Positions 1 to 12,276 of a stretch of DNA of 64,000 bases are shown in pieces. The translations under genes and the position numbers were made by a program. The notes beneath the pieces are model-generated. The model worked only from the letters and a program-made list of their open reading frames with translations, searched no databases and was not told the DNA's origin. Source of the DNA: Ciona savignyi (taxonomy: Eukaryota; Chordata; Ascidiacea; Phlebobranchia; Cionidae); NCBI GenBank assembly GCA_000149265.1, contig CH003340.1:11366-75365 (forward strand). The letters run 5' to 3'. Positions within the stretch are counted from its first letter, which is position 1. Every line of letters starts with the position of its first letter.

Positions 1-3000
1 CCACAGCAGCCGGTGAGTGTTGGTAATTAATGCTGACAATGCAAGTTTTGGTATTTATTGTAGTAAACTTGCAATTCATTTTCGCGATCCAAAAGGTACA
101 ATTTGGAGAGCAGCACATAATTTGTTTTCCTGGGATCCCAAGTTTATGAAGTTGGTTGCACTTGGATTGATTGGATATTCATGTTTATCCCATATTTACC
201 TGGATAAATGCTTGCTGTGTGATTTCTTTGACTATTTCAATTATTTGAATATTTGTATATTTAAGGTGTAAGCTGTAGCTTTCACATTAGCTTTTACACT
301 TCAACTACACTATTTTGCAGCAGTTGTGTTTTTGTTAGTAGGCTTCTATAAATTGTGTATTAGCACTGTATGTTGCGTTTATTTAGATGTGTCATAATAA
401 TTATGCAGTGCTCGATGTAGCATGGTAAGAGTGCTGCATAGACACCTACAAAAACAAAAAATGATTTGTAATTGACTGTTTCTTAATAAAAACTTCTAAA
501 CCGGAACATAAAAAAACAAACAAATAGCATAGCTGCATGGGTGTTCTATTGCACAACAAATATATTTACAAGGACAATGCAAGCAAAATATTTTCATTTG
601 TGGGAATTCAAAAGTTTTTACAGCTTTTTTCTTACAAAAAAAGAAATGACGCTAAGGACACTGTTTCTAACACTGCGTAGCAGAATAATAAAGCCCATTA
701 TGAGACTTATTCTTACCCGATCATATATAAAGTCACAACATCTCTGTTTTGCAGTTTTTCCAGTAATCAACTAATCTGGCATAAAAACAAAAATAAATGT
801 TAAATCTCCCACCCCAGGAAGCATTTGGAATCGGGCCTCCGACGGGGGTGCATATCGGGGGTTGCTTCCCTAGCACGTGCTCCAGTGTCGATGTGACAAA
901 TTTGTTTATTAACTTGGCGGAATCCCAAAATCTCACCGTCCAGGTTAATTGTCCAGAAATGAAAACAACCAGGGGATTCAAGGAGGGACTGGGATTGTAA
1001 GTTAATTCCCTTTCTGGTTAACTCAATCTTGCAGAGCTGTATTCAAAGACAGTTCAAAACCATACACTTGCTATTCGGTTGTGCTCATGGGCTATACACT
1101 TTGCGAACTGCTTAAATCCAGTGGTTTAATAAGTTCAACTTAAACTGTGGCATTGTTTAGCTCCTTTAACCCGATAGAAGGTAATATGGCCTTTTAATGT
1201 CCCACAATTTGGGACAGTGTTCCAATTCCAAGTTAATTCTTTAAATAGCAAGAGAAGATGTATGTGTGGTCTGTGTCACCGTTCTGGTATATATATACCA
1301 TGAGCTTAGAAGTTTACATTGCCTGGTTTTTTGGTCTAGGGATTAGGATAGAGGTACTGACTGGGAAGGTACTTTGTTTGATTTTCACCTTGACCACTTT
1401 GATTTTGTCTTTGGAAATCGTTAACAGTAGATTTAAATGCTACATGGAAGATTTAAAATTATATTAAGCATACATCGCATTGCAATAGGTTTGCCATATT
1501 TCCTGCATAAATGAGATCATTCTACAATCACTCATGTTATAATGACTATTAGTGCCCACACGAGAATAGCAATAAAAATCTAATCCTGTAATATTCTGAT
1601 ATAAATATAAGATTTCCTTGTAAACTTTTAACAGCACCATATTCATCATTCTCTTGGTGTGTGTGGCAGCCTCCACCGCTTATGACTTACATCACCAACA
1701 CAAAAGCCACCCATCAAAAGCTGAATACTCCGACACAAATGGATTGCTTTCACCAGCCCTAGTCTTTGACAAACCAGAAGGTTGGATTATATTTTTAAAT
1801 GCAATAAATACATAGAGCTCCTTCTTTTGTTTTAAATGTTGCCTTAAAGCGTTCCTTGTTTTAGTTTCATGTTATGCCTTTTTAGGAGATTTTTTGTTTA
1901 ACAATCCTCTGCAAATCAATTTTTTATCAGCCTGTATTTTCAACCTGCTTAAAAGTATTTATGTGCCCCTTAGCTGTAATAGCCAATTACCAACATAAGA
2001 ATAGGTGGCTTGTTAAATCAAAAGGCAGTGCCTTATATACCACAAAAATATAGCTTCAGTTTTCGTTTAACCCCAAAATCGACTCCAAGCGATTTGCATT
2101 CCTTGCTTTGACCGATGTTAACTTGATTGGAAAACAACAATGTTTGATTTCCTCACACCTTACCACTGACTCAGTGGTGTTGCATCAACAGAATAAATGG
2201 ATTTTACAGTTATAATTTAAATGGATTTTGCATTGAAAATTGATCGAAAATCAATTTTTTTAGTTTACTCTCAAATAATCTAACTTAATGTCATTTATAT
2301 GACCGCAAACAATGTCCAAAAATTCACAGCTGGCAAACTCCACAAACTTGCGATATCCTTCTCGTTAATAACCAACACGAAGATTTTGCTGAACACCGAG
2401 CAAAAAGTTGGTCAGATCGATTGTTTGCACGGGATGCGCTTTCTGAGCATGTCATGGGTCATGTTGGGTCATGCTTTCCTCTTCTCCGTCGCCTATTCAG
2501 GTAAGTTGCTTGAAACAGTTTCGCTTGTTAAAATAGTGTTCCTAATTTGTGGATTAGTTTGGTTTAAGTGTAGTTTAGTTTATTCATTTTTCCCCCAGTA
2601 TTTAAAAATGGCAAATTAATAAAATTACGACGCAGTAACAAAAAAAGATGGAAAACATACAGTGGTTAAAACCTGTCATTAAATAAAGGCTACAGTTTAA
2701 TAAATATAGCGAATGCGGCTGCCAAACCTAAAGCACACATTAGCTTGAGGATATAAATTCAAATGCCATGCTACCTTAAATGGATAAGTCAACTGATGTT
2801 TTTTTGGAGGGATAGAAAAATCCATGGAATGTTATAACATGGGCAATATTTACCCAAAATATTGCAGTTTGTTCAGTGCAGACATTTATATTTTATGCCT
2901 ATCACCAAAGCCATCGTAGAGTGTAACATATATGACTGTGAGATTTTTTCAGTTTTAGTACAACCCCTAGTTTTGACAATGTCCCCAACGTACCTTGCCC

Positions 3001-6000
3001 ACAGGAGAACACACCACCTAGCAAACAACATGTTTTGATCCCAAAGCCTATTGGCTAATAGCCAATGCACTAATCCACCAAGTAATACAATCAGATCTTA
3101 TTTAAACAGATTTTACAATTAAATGCTGTATAATCAATTTATATGAATCTTCATTGCACTTTGATCTAGCTGGCTTGGCATTTGTTTTTCTGCTAATCTT
3201 ATATCCAATGTTTGTTTTCTGCATATTGCATTCAAATTAAATATTGACATAAACCTCATTTATTTGTGCACTAAACATGACTTATGAAATACTGACATGT
3301 GAGATATTAATACTTCTTGGTTGTTAATCATCAATCAGAGCTTGGGTTGCTCAATTTACTGGAATAACAAGTTCGCTTTTTGCCTGGCATTTTGAATGTG
3401 TTAAAATGATTGTAAAGTTTTAAACTCTGCACTGGGTATGCTATCATCAAACTATTAAATTGAGCTGTCAATGGGTTACAGCTGTGTATGGGATAAAGCT
3501 TTGCATAAATTACAGAAATTCTGATTACGGTTAACATCAGTGATTTCTTAACTTTTTTGATACATTTCTTACCAAAATTGCTCCCCTTATGTAATGGTAT
3601 TTCCTTTGGCTGGGATACAGTGCACTGGGTTAACAAAGCAAAAGTACAACTGTCAATAACTACTTGTGCCAACCAAGTGAACACACTTTTATCATATGTA
3701 ATAAATCGCTTCATTTAAATGTTAGAAAACCAGTCCTGCTAAACCAACTAAATAAGGAGATGTTATCGTTGAAATAGAAGACTAAAAAACCTTCTTGCAA
3801 ACAAAGTAAAATGCCACTGTGAATGCTTTTTAATTACATGTGGAGAGAAAATACTATAGCCCAAGAAACTTTTTTATACAAAAACTAAAAAAAATTGTTT
3901 CCATTTTCGCGCATTTGCAGATAACTTGATGTTCTCGGCTCGGTACTTAATTGACCATTGGGAGTTCCAGGCGGTCGCCAATGCCACTGTGTCGGTGGAT
4001 TCATTCTTCTACCTCAGTGGACTGCTTGTTGCTTACCTTGGATTAAAGGAACTTGGCAGAAGAGACGGGAAAATAAACGTCCCACTTATGTATTTGCATC
4101 GCTATTTAAGGTGAAATTGAATAAAAATATCAGAATATTTAGGGAACATCGCATGGACCATGTGGATCAATGAGTTTTACTAGAATTAAAAAAAATGTCG
4201 CAAGCATAGACAACACAATAGCTTTGCTAGGAGGGAGAGAATATTCATGTTTATCCCCGTGAATTAGGAAACCCAAAGGGGTTAACACACAGGCAATCAT
4301 CAGATTACCTCACGCCCATCGTCGGGTTACCTGAACTATTGCAGTTTGTTGTGTATGATAGACATGTTCCTTTAATTTGGCCGTCCCCAATAATCCGCTG
4401 GAAACAGGCAATGGTCCGTTAAGTGCCTGCTGCCCAAGGACACAGCCGACTTGCTAGCGAGCCACGTTTTGAACCTGCAACCTATCGGTTCGAAAGGTTC
4501 GGTTCGCACTAAACCGCCAGAAGTAACCGTGGTCGGCCTCGCTGGTAACCTGTGAGTATATGCATAATAACATGACAATTGCCTGTGTAATAGTGGCCTT
4601 TGCGGTTTGCCACCATGAAAAACACCTAATAAAGCTAGTAGAAGCGGAACTTGTGGCCATGGCTGTTACAGATTATGTTGTAAATACATGTAGTATATAC
4701 TCGTGCACCAAGCTTAAGTCATTATAAAAAAACAATCCCAAAAACTTTCCAGACTCACCCCAGCATACGCGTTCTGCATACTGTTCGTTGTTAGCCTGTA
4801 CCCAATGTTAGGAGATGGCCCCAACTGGCCACCCATAACCATGGGCCTAGCTGATCAATGCCAGAAGTACTGGTGGACTAACTTATTGTATATGAACAAC
4901 TTGTACCCTGTGGGTATGGAAGAAGAGGTGATTTTGTATTCATGTATTGCTCCGATTAATGCTGGCTTGACTTTATAAATTCTACTTTTAAGTTAAATAA
5001 AACAATCTGTAATTTTAATTTACATTGATATAGCAATGTCAGAGATCTATAACCCCCTTATCTTTAAAACAACAGAAATCAACATGCTTTTCTATCCTTA
5101 TCGGATTTCTTCTGTTATTGCATAGTGTTCATTCGTTCATTAAATTTAAGTAATCCAAGTTTTGTGGATCTTCACATACAAGCGATCTGATCTGTTGCGT
5201 TTAGGGTTTTACTTTCCATTATTACCTTGCACCAATTACTATTGGGATTGGAAGAAGCAACAAAGGTGGTAGTATCATGCACAAGGTTTTCTGAAATGCC
5301 GATAGCTGTCGAAGAAATCTTGGCACTGCCATTTTAAACACTTTTCTACTGTTTAGAAAATATAAGTAGGCCTACGACAAAAGATGCACTGCACTCCTTA
5401 TATATGAAAACTAATGGGCGCCTACCGGGTCCTGGATCATGTGGTGCATAAATTATTTTTAAGTGTAATAGAAACAATTGATAAACAGAATGCAATGATT
5501 CACTGGTAATCTGAATGTAGGCATTCCGTAATCTGCTGAGGTAAAACCACTGTCATTTCTGTGACGACAGGGCAAACATAAATTATTAAGCCATTTATTG
5601 CATTAGTTGTTTATTGCATTGTCAGCTTAAAAGTGGTGTAAATAAAACCAGAAATAAGTATTCCATTCTTTTCTACTGCCTCTTAACTAAGAGATTTCCA
5701 TATTTTGTTCCAGTGTTACGGTTGGGGCTGGTACTTAGCAAACGATACCCAGTTCTACATGTTGGCTCCACTGTTGCTCTATGCTTTGTACAAGTAAGAA
5801 AAAGTACTCATTTTTTTTAAGTTTCCGCTAGATCATTAATTTTTTTTAAGTTTTCTGTCCCATATGTACATTTGACTAAAGTATGATCAGTATGGGCAAG
5901 GTCACTGGCTTGAAAAATGCCAGAAAAACTTAATATGAACTGTAAACAATAAAAACTCACGGCCCACGCACTTAGTAAACAATGCCTAAATCCAGCTGAT

Positions 6001-9000
6001 TATTGGGTTTTACTAAACTAAAGAAACATATTGATCTTATCCAACATAAATCAATAACTCCATTAAGTCGACGGCGAGATAATCTAATGTTTGTCTTTTT
6101 TGATTTTACGGTTATAAAACATGAACATCAAATCCCTAAAATTTCCTTTTATGATAAGGTCGCCCCGGATTGGAATTGCGCTTACATCATTTCTCGGCGT
6201 CACCAGCATTGCAATCACCGGGGGATTCTCATCTTACACAAAGCAACAGCCGCAAGTTATCGGCATCGGTTACCTTGCAAAGTAAGTTGCTACTCTAATA
6301 TTCTTCAAATCCCGGGTAGATGTTATTTAAATGGAGCAGGAATGTGTTAGGTTCAGGAATGTGTTAGAATTGTGTGAGGTTTTACATGTTTATCCCTGCT
6401 ATGAAAAAACACAGGGCATTAGGCCTATAAGATGAATACTCATATTCCATCAGACCCTACTGGCTCACCAGTACTATTGCTGTCTGTTTAAAAAAATGAA
6501 AATCTCAGTTTAGTTCTCAACCCATTAAAACCACTCTAGAATAAATCAATAAAACTTATTACTTAAAAAACAATTTTAGCCTCTTGGCGAATGGAGGACT
6601 CATGACACCTCCTACTAACTCGAGTGGAGATGCATTGAACAGTGGTGACCCACCTGTGTACAACCAATATATAAGTGATCTTTATACCAAGCCGTGGTGT
6701 AGGATTGGGGCATGGACGGTTGGAATTCTCACTGGTTATCTACTATATTTTAACAAGAATCAAGTGAAAATGCCAAAGGTTAATATAACATTTTAATTCT
6801 GGTAGATGTTAAAATCAACAGTCTAAGATTTGTGGTCTGGCTGCAACGTCTAGTAGATAGCGTTGCAGGTTATGACCACAAGTTTTTTGTTTAATCTGTA
6901 TTGTGTCTTTGGACAAGACCATAGATCTGGTTGATTAAAATGGAAACATAAATTGTGCTAAATAAACAATACACTGCAATAGCCCCAGAAATTTGCAGTT
7001 GGTCACACAGTTGTCTCGTAATTATCTATGTTGTTACATTACTTGCAGCCTGCACTTTCCCATCTATTGGATGAACCTTATTGTATCACCTTTTGCTGGA
7101 AGAGTTTTTAAACTCTGGCACTACCAAAGTAAAGAAATATTGATGTTTGAACATCTGTGCTTATTCTTAACTCACCCTAACAGCATTAGGATGTATGGAT
7201 AGTTTTTAACTTTCCCTATATTTTACTTCAGTGGTTCTTTACTTCCTTAGGTTAATATTAACCATTTAAACTCTAACACATTAAATTGCAGGTTGTAGTT
7301 GCTGTCGGATGGGTGGTGGCTGCTGGAATAAACTGTGCTATCCTGTATGGACTTTTCCCTGCTATTCACAGTGGGCATGTTCTAACAGTCGACACAGCAG
7401 CTTTTTATAACGCCATGTTCCGCCCTCTGTGGTGTGTGGGGTTGGCTTGGGTCACCGTGGCATGTGTCAGTGGGTATGGAGGTAAGTGAGGACTTGATGG
7501 GGTTTTTAATCCTTTTAATGCCAAGTGCTTGCCTAAAGACACAATCATCTTGCCAGTGGCTAGCAGATAAAAAAGGATAGGTATAGTTTAAACCTAAAAT
7601 GAGTAACAAATGGGTACAGCTTAAAATTGATCAAATATTTCAATTATAATAAGTAATTTTATTTTATTACATATACAATATAGATTAGTTTAGTTTATTT
7701 TTTTCGCATTAAAAATATGGTATTCAAATATTTAAATCCAAAAATAAAATGGGAAATATGGTAAAATAAAGTTATAGCACATTATAATTATATAATACCA
7801 TAAAAAGTAATGAAAACAAATACGATTGTGATCATTATTGTGCAACTATCTCCAGGTCCAGTCAATGCAATTCTAAGTTGGAGAGGCTTCATACCGCTGA
7901 GTCGGCTCACATACTGCACTTATTTAGTTCATCCGCTTGTAATCTGGTGGTTCTTAGGAACAGAAGAAACACATTACCACTACAGCATCCATTTCATTAT
8001 CATGCTGTTTTTGGGTAAGTTTTTTGTTTAATTAACATACTGACCAACTCAATGGATGTGTCCCTGAACAAAGTGTTATAAGAATCTTGCTGCTTTGTCC
8101 AAGTGAATGGGAAAATTCCAGGCGTGTTATAACACAGACAATTGTCAGATTACTGCACATCACTGTCAGGTTAACTTAGCTATTTCTTGTGCTGTATGTA
8201 ATTGATACATTCCTATAGTTTTCATACTTGTAACCTATTAAAACAATGGGTTTAGGTGTTGTATATTTTTAACCAGCGGCGGGTTATCATTGATCTCTCC
8301 TATCAACTGAGCTAACCAGGGAAACATGGGCATTGATTTAAATGGATAATACAGTAGATTTTAACGAATCATTCACAATTTTAATTTATATATTAGTTTT
8401 AGTTTAGTTTAATAATTTTTTGCCCCGAGACAGCACAACGAACAGTTGTTAAAACACGTTATTTAAAAAAAGGATATAATTTAATAAATATAACGAAAGC
8501 GGCCGCCAAACTATACAATTGCTTCTTTGTTTTCTTGACTTTGATTAAACTTTACCTTTTGTCAATCCAGTGAATACGATTATTGAAGAATTTAAGTTCT
8601 GTAAAATATTATAAAATGCACTGCAACAACTCTGAAAACACGACTGTACCAAAAATTTCTGTGTAGTAGGATCCTTGGACATATATTGGATGTTGATATA
8701 GTGGATGCAAGGATTGTACATGTGGACATAACTGTTTGTATAAGCCATTATACCAACTGGTTCAAGCAAGTTTGTAAGTCTAAGTATGAAACCGACAAGC
8801 TTGCAGCTAGTTTGGATCCTCCAACCTTACGGCTGAAGGCTGACATTATACACGAACAAATATTTTAATAAATCCACCGTACTTTTCACAGCTTGCCTTG
8901 TTGTCGCAACAATGATGGCATTTGTAGTTTCTATGCTGGTCGAGGCACCATTCATAGCGTTGGTAAAAGCAATCACTGGAGACTCGAGATCCCCAAAGCC

Positions 9001-9073
9001 TTACAAAAACAACCTAATCACCAACATACAAGATGAAGATCTGAACAGCCTTGGTGAAGAGCATGATGCTTAA
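1..9073 (+). CDS. NRF-6-like multipass membrane acyltransferase (acyltransferase-3 family), 5'-partial
   Basis: Coding exons read as 1-12 (partial), 818-996, 1635-1780, 2330-2500, 3921-4110, 4753-4927, 5714-5793, 6159-6281, 6580-6778, 7292-7481, 7856-8014 and 8892-9073. All boundaries have AG/GT and phases agree throughout, giving about 601 residues in the window. The 818 exon ends the extracellular NRF domain (Cys pattern GGCFPSTCSS). Exon 1635 holds a hydrophobic segment. Exon 2330 opens the acyltransferase-3 domain with the family signature IDCLHGMRFLS and the conserved His of WVMLGH. RYLRLTPAYAF spans the 4110/4753 junction, and CYGWGWYLAND, YTKPWCRIGAW and further membrane helices follow. 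The protein ends EEHDA at TAA 9071-9073. The family is named for C. elegans nrf-6 (nose resistant to fluoxetine), linked to lipid or drug transport; the substrate here is unknown. The donor at 4928 (gtgatt) is weak. Introns hold SINE debris and AT-rich repeats; nothing else coding was seen. The start codon lies left of the window. Confidence 0.9.
2555..2735 (+). repeat. AT-rich interspersed repeat, copy 1
   Basis: This intronic block shares an ordered series of words with 8380-8515: a TAGTTTAGTTTA-type lead, then a GTTAAAAC core, TTTAATAAATATA, and an end in CGAAxGCGGCxGCCAAAC. It is a dispersed repeat of unknown class inside the acyltransferase gene. No coding capacity is visible. Confidence 0.5.
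4236..4545 (-). repeat. tRNA-like SINE, reverse orientation
   Basis: The reverse complement carries the standard order of the SINE seen elsewhere in the window. It has a tRNA-like head with a B-box-like stretch (about 4490-4540), the conserved stretch ending in GTGTCCTTGGGCAGC, the ATAATCCGCTGG-related segment, and a tail near the word CATGTTTATCCCCG. It lies in the 4111-4752 intron of the acyltransferase gene. It is diverged from the other copies, so it is probably old. Confidence 0.7.
8380..8515 (+). repeat. AT-rich interspersed repeat, copy 2
   Basis: This is the second copy of the repeat at 2555-2735. It shares TTTAATAAATATAACGAAxG and the GCGGCCGCCAAAC end. It lies in the last intron of the acyltransferase gene. 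A related lead word (TTAGTTTAGTTTATTTTTTT) also occurs near 7685. Confidence 0.5.
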
Positions 9074-10635
9074 TGTGACTATACAAGTGTTTTAGCTATT
9101 TTAATTGTTTTATATTATTACTCCATTTCCGCAACAATGTTCCATTGATCTGAAAGTTCCGTTGCATACTAATTTAATTTTTAATTGATTTTTAGAATGT
9201 TGGATTTAATATTTCATTGCAGTTAAACAAATTATATCAATTTAGTTTTAAATTTTGTTTCTTTTGTGTTCCAAATAATAGTTTAATTTGCTGTTCCATA
9301 TTATTTTAATTTTTTAAGTTCCAATTATGCATTCAATGCCCTTTTCTGTAAATTAAGTGTTACATTAAGTTGTCGTTTTATAATTTAGTAAAACTAAATA
9401 AGTATTGCACTAATTCAAGTTTTAAGGTTTTCATGTATGGCTACCTATACATATGCTCATTTGTTTTATAACACAAAGGGCTGTTGCTGTTGCTTTGCTA
9501 TATATTGTATTTTTCTAACATCTAAGGATTTTTAACTTACTAACATTCCAGCAGCATTTAATAAAATCAAACTAATTAAAATATACTACCATGTATTTGT
9601 TTTTTAAACTTAACTATTTGATGATTTATTGCATTTATCAAGCGCTTTCATTCTTTTGATACTAGTGCATAGTGCAATATAAGTATTTATAATTAGTTTC
9701 CAAAAGTCTCAATATTGCAGAGCAATTGTTAACCAGCTTAACATGTCCCATATCCAATATAAACTAATTTTGTGTACGAATGTTTTTACACTTATACAGT
9801 TTATCTTAATAAATAATCTAGGGTGATGTCGTTGTTTTTATTTTGGTTGTGTCAACTGTCTACCTTACCCAAACCGATTTCTAAAAAAAGATATTCCTGT
9901 GGTGTCCGATTTAAACTCTTAACTAAAGCTATCTCCAATCAAATAAATTTAAACATACACTACAAAAGCTGTATGCAATTCAAATTATGGAATCCCTAAA
10001 ATTATATAATTAGCAGTCGTTAAAAAAATCAGGAACATCATAAGTGAATACACCACGGGCTGTAATAGCTCCGTTAATCCGACGTTGGAAAAGAGGTAAT
10101 CTGACGAGTGTAGTGTATTAACGCTACTATGTTTTACATTACAAAAACATGAAAATACTGTCCTTTACTAACTTATGGAATATCATGTCCCATACTAAAC
10201 ATAGAATTAAAAAAAAATCAGCAATTCGTCCGTATGTTTTTATTACAGCCGATTTTCTTTGATGAAAGGGCGTCGTAATCGTCACGGACATGTTATGTGG
10301 TCGTTCTGTTATGTTTCGTAGTTAGCTCTGTGTCGATTTTACTAGTCATGTCCATGCCACAACAGTTTTCCGAAAATGAAACATGAATATTATATAAACT
10401 AGCAGGTTGTGTTCTTAGCAGTGCACTTAAAGAAATTGTCTGAACCGAGTGGATAAATGGGTTCCACTGAAATTAACGAACTTTTCATTATAAACAAAGT
10501 ACTGCAGTACCTGGTTAATCCGAATGTCGGCTGCTGAGCGCAAGATCGGACAGTTACCCGTATATTAACGCCATCTTTTCTATTCGCGAGATAATATCAC
10601 AATTGCCGGTCTGATAATTCACTAGTAGGCCTATA
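9074..10635. other. 3' UTR and spacer with degenerate SINE pieces
   Basis: No gene was recognised. The first 700 bases are AT-rich and probably include the acyltransferase 3' UTR. Two decayed SINE 3' halves are visible at about 10040-10150 and 10435-10595, identified by the words for the CACTGCAATAG / CTGACG / ATTAACGC portion of the element. Confidence 0.5.
9560..9565 (+). terminator. Candidate polyadenylation signal for the acyltransferase gene
   Basis: AATAAA lies about 490 bases after the TAA at 9071-9073. Other AATAAA words occur downstream (near 9810), so the actual 3' end is uncertain. Confidence 0.35.
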
Positions 10636-10935
10636 TATAGTCCGACAGATTAGTCTAGTGGTTCACTGCGTCGCCTTTCAGCCGAAGGGTGTGAAGGTAC
10701 TGGTTGCTAGCTATTTGGCTGTGTCCTTGGGCAAGACACTTAGCGGACATTGCCCGAAATCAGCGGATTAATTGGTTCTACTAAATTAAAGAAACGTGTG
10801 AATATTAAACAACACACTGGACTGCAATAGCTCTGGTAACCCGAAGGTGGGCGCAAGGTGATCTGACGATTACCCGTGTGTTAACTCCCTTCGTTTTCCC
10901 TATCACGAGATAAACATGAATATCCTATCCTTTCC
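10636..10935 (+). repeat. tRNA-like SINE, near full length
   Basis: The head starts GTCCGACAGATTAGTCTAG and carries A-box-like and B-box-like segments. The body follows in the usual order (GTGTCCTTGGGCAAG, then the CAGCGGATTAATTGG word, then CTGCAATAGCTC), ending in a TATCC-rich tail at 10920-10950. This is one of several full-length copies and is typical of a Pol III-derived SINE. Confidence 0.8.
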
Positions 10936-11251
10936 TATCCTATACTATCATTGACCTGTACCAGTGTATCATTTACTACTAAACAAAAATATTATAATAG
11001 GAATATCCTATCCTATTACATTTCTATGGATAGTTCTGTTTCCCGCCATTTTGTTTTTAAGGGATTCCCCCAACTTGAAGATAGTAATTGAAGATACTTC
11101 GCCTGTAGCGCAGAATGTTGTTTTAAAAGACCAAAGTATACCGTTACTCTTGCAAATATAGTTTAGTTTTTATTCCTCTTTTATTCTTATACCATGGTCT
11201 AAATTATAACATAAAACCTTTTAACCAGGTCGATTAGCTTGATAGGTGATA

Positions 11252-11552
11252 TGTCCGGCCCGGTGGTCTAGCGGTTAAGTGCGTCGCCTTTCAATCGAAA
11301 GGTTGCAGGTACGAAACTGGTCGCTAGCTAGTCGGTTGTGTCCTTGGGCAAGGCACTTTACGGACATTGCCTGAACCCAGCGGATTAATGGGTTCTACCA
11401 AATTGAAGCAACGTGTCTATCATATACAAAACACTGCAATAACTCCGGTAACCCGACGATGGGCACGAGGTGATCTGACGATTGCCCGTGTGATAACCCC
11501 CTAGGTTTTCCCATTACCGGGGATAAAAATGAATATCCTATCCTATCCCTAC
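11252..11552 (+). repeat. tRNA-like SINE, full length
   Basis: This is one of the cleanest copies. It has the head GTCCGGCCCGGTGGTCTAGC, a B-box-like GGTACGAAACTGG, GTGTCCTTGGGCAAGGCAC, CCCAGCGGATTAATGGG, ATCTGACGATTGCCCGTG, and a TATCC tail ending near 11552. It is useful as a reference copy for the family. Confidence 0.85.
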
Positions 11553-11574
11553 TGCGTGTTGTTTCCATGGGTTG

Positions 11575-12065
11575 ATCGTAATGATCGATAGCTGGTTAGC
11601 AATAGGAAGTCGGTCGTGTTCTTGTGCAGGGCACTTAGCGAACATTTCTTGAACCCATTGGTTGTTGGTTTGTACTAAATTGAAGAAACGTCTCAATCAT
11701 ACACAACACTCCCCAATAACCCCGGAAACCTAATCGTTGACCCCAAAGCAATTTGGTGATTTCCTGTGTGTAAACGCGGTACCTCTAAATACTAAAGAAT
11801 CGCTTGGATTTTACTATGCTTCGTAATTACAAAAGCCTTGGAGAAAACTTCTCTCATAAAATAAAGATTATGATATTAAAGTTAGGGTTTGGGTTAAAGT
11901 TAGTTCTGGGGGTTGAGATAGATAAGTGTTTGGGACAGGGTTAGAATTACTTTCCATAGCAATCTAAGCGATCCAAGCGCTCCTGTAGTATTTAGAGGCA
12001 CCCATGTGAATGCCCCTTGGCCCTTGTGTTTTCCCATTCACGGGGAACATGAAAATCTTATCCAG
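11575..12065 (+). repeat. SINE copy interrupted by a MITE
   Basis: SINE body sequence runs to about 11778 and stops after the GTGTGTAAACGC word. The missing 3' end (CCCTTGTGTTTTCCCATTCA and following) resumes after 12004. The gap is filled exactly by the inverted-repeat element at 11779-12003. The SINE head is poorly conserved. Confidence 0.65.
11779..12003. mobile_element. Short foldback element (MITE) inserted in a SINE
   Basis: The left end GGTACCTCTAAATACT and the reverse complement of the right end GGTGCCTCTAAATACT match nearly perfectly. Similarity continues through a CGCTTGGAT word in both arms. The 225-base element has no coding capacity. A shorter relative lies at 55533-55625. The transposase family is not recognised and no clear target duplication was found. 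Confidence 0.65.
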
Positions 12066-12230
12066 AGTTAGTTTCACTCTTATTAAGCATAAACAATAAC
12101 AATAAATATGATATGAAATCCACATATTAGAATTTTACTTCTGTAGTGTGTATTAGATTATGTACCCTTTACCATTCAGTTTTGCAAGAAGTAAAGTTTG
12201 TTATGATTGAGTGAATGATTAACCTTGGCT

Positions 12231-12242
12231 CCTTTTTCCAGT
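12231..12242 (+). promoter_or_regulatory. Splice acceptor just upstream of the ANAPC4 start
   Basis: CCTTTTTCCAG followed by TCACATAG gives a strong pyrimidine tract and AG 35 bases before the ATG at 12277. It could end a 5' UTR intron or be the acceptor for spliced-leader trans-splicing, which is common in Ciona. The sequence alone cannot distinguish these. Confidence 0.5.
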
Positions 12243-12276
12243 CACATAGTCAGCCAGGTTATTAAGCTTACTCGCT

